From Carnegiea gigantea (lineage: Eukaryota; Streptophyta; Magnoliopsida; Caryophyllales; Cactaceae): DNA of 64,000 nt. The notes below the pieces were generated by a model. The model was not told where the DNA came from. It saw nothing but the letters and a program-made list of their open reading frames with translations, and made no database searches. The stretch is from positions 1-64,000 of the forward strand of contig JAKOGI010002754.1 of NCBI GenBank assembly GCA_029747015.1, written 5' to 3'. Below are positions 56,771 through 64,000 of the stretch, piece by piece. The translations under genes and the position numbers were made by a program. Position 1 is the first letter of the stretch, and each line of letters opens with the position of its first letter.

Positions 56771-58288
56771 TGTTTTGATTCCCGCAAGTGTACGATTTAT
56801 CACTGTAGCAGTTACGGATGTCGTTCTCAGGGATGTAATATGAAATTAGGAGACTAAAATTCTGATCTAGACTAATAACTATAGTTGAACTAACAGGAAC
56901 CAAAAGTCAAGTTATCCTAGCAAAACTTTACTTCTTGATAGTGCCAGACGTTTATCACTTAAATAGAATACTTAGTCTAAGTCAACTGAAGAAAATGACT
57001 AATCATGAAATTAACCAAGCCACTTCACTATGATTTCCAGTGCGTAAGAAACCAGGCAAGTGAAGGAGATGGACAACCAAACCTGCAAAGTACACTCAAC
57101 CCCTAACCCAAAACAAAACCAGGATCCAGGCAAAGAGTTGAAACAATCAAAATGGGTAAATTAAATGTAGAACTGAGAGCTAGAATCAAGGCAAATGGTT
57201 CGAGTCTCGATTGAGCAAAATCATCCAAATCCAAGTGGAGACACTAATCACAACAAGCAAAAGCTTAACAGAGCCAATGTCAATGATTACTTAGCGTATT
57301 AATAGTAGCCATGAAACTGAAACTTAGCTCAAATCTGCACGATATGCTAATTGAGATATGAAGATTGAACTCTTACGTGCACTTTTGGAACCCAAAATTA
57401 AATTTTTCATATGAACTTAACCAAAGCATAGTCAAATACCTGAATTTGGGAGTCTTTGGGAGTCTAGAAAGTGTATCTGAAACTAAAATGAATCAAAAAT
57501 AATAAGAATAACTAAAGAAAATATGTGAAAAGCTCCTGCCCTCCTATTCTGCCCTTCGACCCATCAATTTATAGCATAAATTTGGCCTCTTAAGTTCTTC
57601 AATCTCCTGCAACATCGATTTAATTATGGTGAAGATAAAGGAGTAAGTAACGAATGATGGAATTTAACATGATGATTGATGAAAGAGGAGAGAGAGAGAG
57701 TTGCAGTCATGGGGAGGAAGATAAAGGAGTAGCCCCATTTCAGCCTTCCGTGTTGTTTGGGCTGCTGCTAGGGAAGAGGAAAGATAGAGGTCACATAAGG
57801 AAAGCATGATCATTCAGTGAAATGGGGGTTGGGGGGTACAAGTCGGGCGTGTGGGCTTCGGTGAAAGCACGGCTAGGCCAGGCCTAGCTAGAGAGGCAAA
57901 AGAAGGAGAAAAGGAGGGATACCCATGGTCACATGAGAGTCACGTGGGCGGATAAGTGAGAAGGCATTTGGACCTGGCTTGGGTTTAAGTGAGGCAAGTG
58001 GAATAGGCTTTGGTTCTGGGCAATAGTCTGGCCTAAGAGAGAGAAAGAGAAGAAGGAGGAGATGAAGCTAGATCGAGATGCTTGCAGATGGGCTGGCAAA
58101 CACTGGGTTGGGTCGCCTCTCTCTCTTCTTTCAACTTCTCTTAACCTAATCCTTAAGCAAGTTGTTTGTTTTTCTAAATTTTTCAATTTCTACAAAATAA
58201 ACAAAAGTACGCTAAAATTCTAATTTAATAATTTATTTTGAGCAATTATTAGATAATAAAAGGGTATAACATAATTTCTGGTTGAACA
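56771..58288 (-). repeat. Athila LTR C (5' LTR on the minus strand)
   Basis: 1518 bp from TGTTTTGATTCCCGC to GGTTGAACA, followed by the target duplication ATGAT. It has a small local duplication, TTTGGGAGTC, at about 57440-57465. Confidence 0.9.
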
Positions 58289-58293
58289 ATGAT

Positions 58294-59643
58294 CTAGCAA
58301 CCCAACCAGATTCCTGGGCAAAAGCCTAGTCTAAGCACTCTTGGCTGAATCCTGACAATAGCCGTTACTTAACCCAAAATCTATGCTACGGGTTCCTGGG
58401 CCAGAACTGAGCCTAGATTCTAGTCTAGACAATTTTACCATGAAGATGGCGAACTGATTTTCCCAGATCAGAAATAATACAAAGCAAAAGAAATAGAGAA
58501 AAGATAAAAAGTAATGAACTTTAGTTAATAGAGTTGCTAGTGAGTTTTACAGAATTCTTACAAACTAAATCTACTCTTTGAAGTTAACCATACATTGATA
58601 GGGACAATGGAAAGGGACACGAAAGGGACAATTGATTTGCTTCAAAAAGTTCTTTGAAAGGCTCTAAGCAATCCCTAGTGAGGAGACCATCTTTACACCA
58701 TAATCTCGAATAGAGGATCTACATGCGGGGCGATGGCATGGTGACAATGATGAAGTGCATCACATCCCCACCCGATATCACTGACGGCCTCTAGTAATCA
58801 ATACGGGAAATTAGATCTTAATTACACTATCAAATAGTCACACAACATATTAGAACAAATGCTGTCAAATAACACAAATCAAAGGTACAATGCTAGTTCA
58901 AAAAAATTCAAAGTAAAGTAACTAATTACAACAGGTGGGGAGCTACTTGAAGATGTAACCTTTACTAAACTTGGAATCAAAAATCATGAAAAGGAAAGAA
59001 GGTAAAGAGATAAGGGGAAGATTTAAATCACATCCTTAGGATAAACAACTTGATTTACCTTGGAAGCCCACAAAAATGACGCCTTTTAATAATTAACCTA
59101 AGCACGCTTTCTCAATGCTCTCAATGTATAAAGTGTTTCTATTAAGATTTGCCCTAGTCTCTACCTCTCTGACTTCTAATACCCTTTTACCAAGAATGTC
59201 TCGTGATTTTACGATGCTCTAACTGATGGAAATTCGATGCCTCTAGCCTTAGGGGGGTAGCCCCCTTTGTTAGTGGTTGAAGGAATTGTTTGAATCAATT
59301 TAGAGAAAGGAAACCTAACCCTAGTCCCTCTAAACTTAATCTAAATGAATGAATTAATCCAGCAAGGATTCTAATTAATTGATCAAAGTTTAGACAAACA
59401 AGAACTTGGAGAGGGGAAAAAATAAGGAACCTAGCCGGGTTTCCTGTTAAGCGAACCGGCTGGGTTTTGATTGGGTCAGGCCCATTGGGCCAGTCTCTAT
59501 CACTCTCTTTTTTGTTTTTATTTTTTTATTTCTTGCTCAGCCTTTTTTAGAGATCACTCTGCTAGGCCACCAAACATACATGTTGGGGTATAATTTTAGT
59601 CATCAGATAACCAAAAATAAGATGCCAGTTTTAGGCATCTACA
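58294..59643 (-). repeat. Tat-like LTR, copy 2, right piece
   Basis: It aligns with 21850-23125 (anchors: GAGTTGCTAGTGAG at about 58532 and 22063; the 19-bp block; AGGCATCTACA at the end). The minus-strand start is TGTAGATGCCTAAAA, preceded by AACTAGGGGGTTAAT. Several CCTGGGCC / AACCGGCTGGGTT words occur. No coding sequence. Confidence 0.5.
59252..59270. repeat. Conserved hairpin-forming block, copy 2
   Basis: GGGGGGTAGCCCCCTTTGT, identical to 22744-22762. Confidence 0.7.
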
Positions 59644-59658
59644 ATTAACCCCCTAGTT
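59644..59658 (-). other. Polypurine-tract-like sequence next to Tat-like LTR copy 2
   Basis: The minus strand reads AACTAGGGGGTTAAT directly before TGTAGATGCC. Confidence 0.4.
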
Positions 59659-59754
59659 TGGTCGACCTAGAGTAAGGCAAAGGTCAAAGTTATGGCCTTC
59701 ACTTATAGTTACCTATTTGGCATTGACGATGTGTTGCCCAAAGCTGGCCATTCA

Positions 59755-60260
59755 GGCTCATCAGATTCGGCTACTGCCAACTTTCATTGTACGGTGGCAT
59801 ATGATGTGAAATCCAAACCAAGACCCTGAAGGTCTTGTGATTTGGCACCTTAAAACTTTTGCCGTGACAGTGGCTGATGAAGTGAAAACCAAACCTTGCC
59901 CAGAGGATCCTGAGATTTGGCGCCTATCAGCTTTCATCGTGACGATGGCTGATGATGTGGAATCCAACCCTGGATGATGAGGTTCTTAATATTTGGTGGC
60001 TGCCAGCCTTGCTGTGATAGTGGCTAATGATAGGAAATTTAAACCTAGTTGTTGAGGGGCTTGAGATTTGACGCCTGCCAATTTTCACCGTGATGGTGGC
60101 TAATAATGTGGAATCTGAACCTGGCCGATGAGGGCCTTGAGAATTGGTGCCTGGTAACTTTCACTATGATAGTGACTGATGATGTGAAATCCAACCCTTG
60201 CTATTAAGGGTCTTGAGATTTGGCGTATGCTAACTTTTGGCACTCCAGCGGCTAATCATT
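59755..60260. repeat. Tandem array of about 76-bp units
   Basis: Six to seven units. Markers ACTTTCATTGTACGGTGGC-like (59779, 59856, 59931, 60008, 60082, 60159, 60233) and CTTGAGATTTGGCGCCTGCC recur every 74-77 bp. It lies at the same place relative to LTR copy 2 as the 20/32-bp array to LTR copy 1, but the unit sequence is different. Confidence 0.85.
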
Positions 60261-60324
60261 TCCCATTATGCTGGCTAATCATTGAAACCGAGGTAGCTTC
60301 TCTGTTCCTTGTATGGTCGGTTAG

Positions 60325-61250
60325 GTGATGATTGATAGGGCCTTATGTGATCTTAGTGCAAGTGTTAGTCTTATACCCTATTCCATTTTCCAGAAGCTTG
60401 GTTTTGATGAGTTGCAACCAACACCTATTTCACTTCAATGCGCGGATGGTTCCATAAAGTGCCCTTTGGGTATTTTAGAGAATGTTCCCATAAAAGTAGG
60501 TGATTTTTATGCGCTAGATGACTTTATCATCTTAGATATTGTTGTAGACACATATGCCCAAACTATTCTAGGAAGACCCTTCTTGGCCGCTTCTGATTGC
60601 AAGGTTAGTGAAAAAGAGGATGATTAACATTTGATGTAGGAGAATGTCACGTTGAATTTGCCTTATTTAAAAACAAGAATATCCCCTCCTTCATATGCTT
60701 TAGGGGAAAATACGGATTTCATGAGAATTGCTTATTTGATGATTGGTGGCATATTGACCCTTTTGTGTTTGAATATGTTACATCTGAAGGCTTTAGCTTA
60801 GATTATGCTAGGGTGGAGTTTAATGTGCTTGCGCCACCTAGCGTAATCAAGGACGAGCTTTATGCTACTAATGAAGCTTCTATGAGAGATTATTGCAGGT
60901 TTGCTTAAGTAACGTAGTGTATGCCTCCTGTTGATGATATAGAGTATGACTTTGACTTAAGAGTCGAGCCTGCTAGTGGCTCGTCTGATAGAGCCCACTA
61001 CAAATTCATTATGCACATGGATCAAGCTAATTTGAGCCACTTGATGATAAAGAAGGACCTCCATCCTGAACCCTTGAGATGGTACCTTCTGGTGCATGAG
61101 TTTGACTTTAAGGTCCATGATAGAGGAAAATCGGGAGATGCGGGGGAACCCATTGACAAGCCTGCTGTCCAACATCTTTCCGATCCTAAGCCCTCCTGGA
61201 AGAGACGATTGAGCTCCTGGCCCTAAAAGAGCGCTTCTTGGGGGGCAACC
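60325..61250 (+). pseudogene. Athila-type pol fragments on the plus strand
   Basis: The frame 60325-60627 is a protease: RALCDLSASVSLIPYSIFQK (active site D-L-S-A-S), then ADGSIKCPLGILENVPIKVG and TILGRPFLAASDC. After a shift, 60648-60905 reads a linker with WWHIDPFVFEYV and ELYATNEASMRDYC. At 61010-61125 the tail of RNase H appears (HLMIKKDLHPEPLRW and LVHEFDFKVHDR), and at 61190-61250 the typical pol end (RALLGGQPKFF in another frame). RT and integrase are absent. So this is an internally deleted, truncated copy without recognised gag or LTR on the left. Confidence 0.8.
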
Positions 61251-61989
61251 CAAGTTTTTTCCATTTACTAGTTTTTCTTTTCTTTGATTGTATATAGTGC
61301 ATTGTTTTTTTTTTTGGTTTTTCTAATGAAAGATAGAAAAAAGCAAAAACATAAAAAATAAAGAAGAAGAAAAAAAGAGAGAAAAAGAAGCAAAAGAAGT
61401 GGAAAGAAGAGAGAAAAATCATTGGAAAAAATAAGGGAGTTTTAGCAGCCAACCTAGACCGCTAATGATGCCGAATCTGGTCCATAGAGCCACTGCTAGG
61501 AAAAATAAACAAAATCGAAAACAGAGCTCACCACGAATGGTCCGTGATGAGGCTATCCATCCATGGTCAGGGGTTTTTCAAGCCTTTTGACTCGAAACAT
61601 CCCTTCACCTTCTTCTACCTTTCATCCTTCTCTAACTAAACTCTCTCATTCTCTCTCTAAAACCTCCATAACCACCCACCTCTAAACCTTTAATTTTTAC
61701 CCATTTTTCATTAAATTTCTTCCCTTTCTTCTTATTTCCTTCACTTTCACTCCAAATCTCCTTTAAATTTCTCTTTTCTTGCCCTCTTTCCATCACATTC
61801 TATCCATCTTCATACCCCAAAATTCTACAACTCCATTTCACCTTCCATTCTTTTAAATTCTCTTATTTTCTTCCATATTTCTTTCCAATTCACCTTAATT
61901 TCCACTAATTTTGCATTTTTTTATCATTTTCTTTCCTATTTCCAGTTTAATTAGTGTTTAGAGCTTTCACACATCCGTTCACCATTACA
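61251..61989 (+). other. Spacer between pol end and ORF-1-like gene
   Basis: T-rich then A-rich low complexity to 61440, a middle part with CACCACGAATGGTCCGTGATG, and C/T-rich sequence (61590-61930). It would be the leader of the second gene of the element. No ORF supported. Confidence 0.6.
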
Positions 61990-63260
61990 ATGGCACCTAA
62001 GAAGAAGGTAAGAACCACCTAAAAGGCGAGGACATCCAGTCAAGCACCATAACATACACCCCCAGACTTCCCGAATCTCAACCAATGCACGAAACCGAGG
62101 TAATATTCTTAGGCCCCTTGGTTTAACACATCCTGAGCATATATCTAGATACAATATTTTGAGTAGTCAGTTGTTACTACTCATTATTATGACAAGGATT
62201 TGTTAACTAGATTGGGTTTGTTGGATGAAATTCGTTGGTTGTTTGCTAGGCGAGGAGGTATGGGGCAATTTTTAGAGATTAAGGACCACACTTGTTGTGA
62301 CCTCACTCTTGAATTTTTGTGTACATTACATGTGCAGGTCACGAGTGGCCCTCGTTATCAAAAAGGATACATTTTCTTCTACCTAAATAGGGAGTTTTAT
62401 GAACTAAATTTAAGTACCTTTAATAGCATATTTGGTTTTTCACCAAGTATGGACTTGCCTTATCGACATATCCCTAAAGAATTTAACCTAAATTCTTTTT
62501 GGAATGAAATTTCTGGAGACTATCGGTATGATACAAGTAACTGCAGTGGCACTATTATTCGAAACCTTGTATTTGAGTGGCCCAGTGATTGCTTGCTTGT
62601 GGTTTGTTTGTGAGGAAGGATAGTTTGAATGTGCTTTGCTGTTTGAATTGTATTTCTAATATAGCATGCTCCAAGGTGACCGCCTTGACCCTGGTTCATT
62701 CTTGGTTAACCAATTACATAGTGCAGCCACTAGTTTCACATAGAGGATTGTGATTGGGGGCCTTATTACCCCCATTACTAGGTCTGTTAGGATAGAACCA
62801 AACCCCGATGATAGAGTTTCTAGTTCCAAGCGGTTGAACTTAACTGCTTTTGAACAAGTGAAATTTTATAAGGTGGAGTCTGGGCATGTTTGTTGATTTA
62901 TTCAGGTAACTGTCTCGTGCCTCTCCCTAACGTTGACCAAACCACTCTCTTGAACCGGGCCAATCTTTACTTTTTGTCGGGTGATGAAGCGTTGGCGTAA
63001 CCTATACCACCTCCTCCCCCACCTCTCCTAAGGGCCTCTAGTTCATCCCAACTGTCCTCCTCCTCTAATTATACAGGTTTGCATGCTACCTTTTAGTCCA
63101 TTCAAGAGGAGCAAGCATCCCTCCAAGCTTACATCCAAACTAAGCATACTGCCCTCCATGACTTTGTTCAGGAGCAGTATGATGAGTTTCGTGGGATGAT
63201 TGCTTCCCAAAACCAATAGTTCCAACAGTTTAGGGCTTGTTTAGAGGCTTGGCGCGATTA
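61990..63260 (+). pseudogene. ATHILA ORF-1-like protein pseudogene
   Basis: ATG at 61990 in a good context (ACAATGGC) gives MAPKKKVRTT, with a nuclear-localisation-like PKKKVR, before the first stop. In the same frame the open stretch 62200-62613 reads LGLLDEIRWLFARRGGMG, FLEIKDHTCCDLTLEFL, FYELNLSTFNSIFGFSPS and EISGDYRYDTSN, the core of the ATHILA ORF-1 family (PF03078). A one-base shift near 62570 moves the frame to LLACGLFVRKDSLNVL. The 3' end (63105-63245) encodes a QEEQASLQAYIQTKHTALH-like amphipathic, probably coiled-coil part. The gene lies after pol, in the place of env-like genes. Its function is unknown. Confidence 0.8.
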
Positions 63261-64000
63261 GCATATTTCTCATCCCCACCCTCCTTCTTCTCCCTTCCTT
63301 CTTTTTAGTTCTTTTTCTTCCCCATTGATTTTTATGTCCTTGCATTAAGGACGATGCTTTGTCCAAGCATAGGGAGATGTGTGCCAATATGTGTATGTGA
63401 TGTGGATGTGTGAGTAATGTGTATCTTAGGTCATGCATTGAGGACTAGTTTGTATTCTTAGTTAATCATTTCATTTTTCTATCTATTTTTAGGTTTCTTT
63501 TCTTAGTTTTAGCTTTATTTTGGTTGTATTCGATTTTTAGTTACATCTTAGAGTTAAAAAAAAAAAAAAACATAAAGCATAAAAATACAAAAAAAGCAAT
63601 AAAAATCCTCCGATAATAAGTCTTAGACTAAGTAGTTTTCTTTAGCTTATTTTCACTCCTTTTGTTATGCCCATTTGCGAATAAAATGTTTGGTTATAAG
63701 TTTTTGAAATTTACTTCATGTTTTATCCCTCATGTTGACTGCGATTCGATTATTTTAATGATTCTTTGCATGAATTTTTGGCACATGTGATCTAATGAGC
63801 TAGTTAGACTTTGGTAGTTGTCCCATGAGACTTTGAGCCTTATTTGAACTAATTCTTTATTTTAGTCTCATATTCTTTTTCATGTATGGCTATTCTTCGA
63901 TTTCAAATCTCTAAAACTAACTTTGACTCTTGTTCAAGATCGCATTTAGCATGCATGTTTAGGCAATATGAATGAGGTATTCTTTGAATTTATAAGCTAC
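63261..64000 (+). other. 3' sequence downstream of the ORF-1-like gene
   Basis: Non-coding. CATTAAGGACGATGCTTTG and CAAGCATAGGGAGATGTG (63345-63380) form the block usual after the last ORF of Athila-like elements. An A run at 63556-63570 and AT-rich sequence follow. No LTR boundary was identified before the window ends. Confidence 0.55.

Larger units (their letters stand above)
27502..58293 (-). mobile_element. Athila-type tandem: LTR-internal-LTR-internal-LTR with nested insertions
   Basis: Three LTRs of the same family (27507-29033; 39908-40009 joined to 48687-50097; 56771-58288) separate two related internal regions, all in minus orientation. The whole block is bounded by one 5-bp duplication, ATGAT (27502-27506 and 58289-58293). 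Each internal region has its own primer site and PPT-like tract. Internal 1 (29034-39907) carries gag, protease, RT, RNase H and integrase relics plus a solo LTR. Internal 2 (50098-56770) lacks RT. The middle LTR hosts a gag-only element. A single TSD around three LTRs points to unequal or template-switch recombination rather than two independent insertions. Confidence 0.9.

Overview
The window looks like a stretch of angiosperm (most likely eudicot) nuclear heterochromatin. It is AT-rich and packed with nested, mostly decayed retroelements, and I found no intact host gene. A CRM-like (centromeric-type) Ty3/gypsy element suggests, without proving, a pericentromeric position.

Layout. 1-1923: gag, primer site and LTR of an old Athila-like element (minus). 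2200-7226: endogenous pararetrovirus (Caulimoviridae) remnant on the minus strand, with coat zinc knuckle, protease, reverse transcriptase, RNase H and a tRNA-Met primer site. 8383-12440: L1-type LINE on the minus strand (endonuclease, RT, zf-RVT, RNase H, poly(A)); a 13-bp match at 21515 hints that it may extend to 21514. 14127-20907: complete plus-strand CRM-like element with TSD AAACG, two 1108-bp LTRs and gag-pol broken by a 5' frameshift and four in-frame stops.

21761-27501 and 58294-60260: two diverged copies of a Tat-like LTR (minus orientation proposed). Each is followed by a PPT-like tract and a different tandem array. An antisense plant mobile domain (PMD) pseudogene lies between them. 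The right-hand LTR copy is split by a 30.8-kb Athila-type insertion (27507-58288, minus), which has the form LTR - internal 1 - LTR - internal 2 - LTR inside a single 5-bp TSD (ATGAT). Two younger plus-strand chromovirus-like insertions sit in this block: a solo LTR (34715-37374, TSD TGAAG) in internal 1, and a gag-only element with giant LTRs (40010-48681, TSD TCTAG) in the middle LTR. Those giant LTRs carry a regular 60-bp array organised in 240-bp blocks.

60325-64000: plus-strand Athila-type fragments (protease, linker, RNase H tail, pol end), then an ATHILA ORF-1-like pseudogene.

How the parts relate: the window records a series of insertions: Tat-like LTR, then Athila tandem, then chromovirus insertions; and separately LINE or host sequence, then CRM. 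No element keeps an intact coding capacity as read here. The gag-only element would depend on proteins from relatives. Limits: no database search was possible. Clade names rest on recognised motifs, primer sites and domain order. Boundaries supported by TSDs are firm; those of the Tat-like LTRs, the leftmost LTR, the pararetrovirus and the LINE 5' end are tentative.
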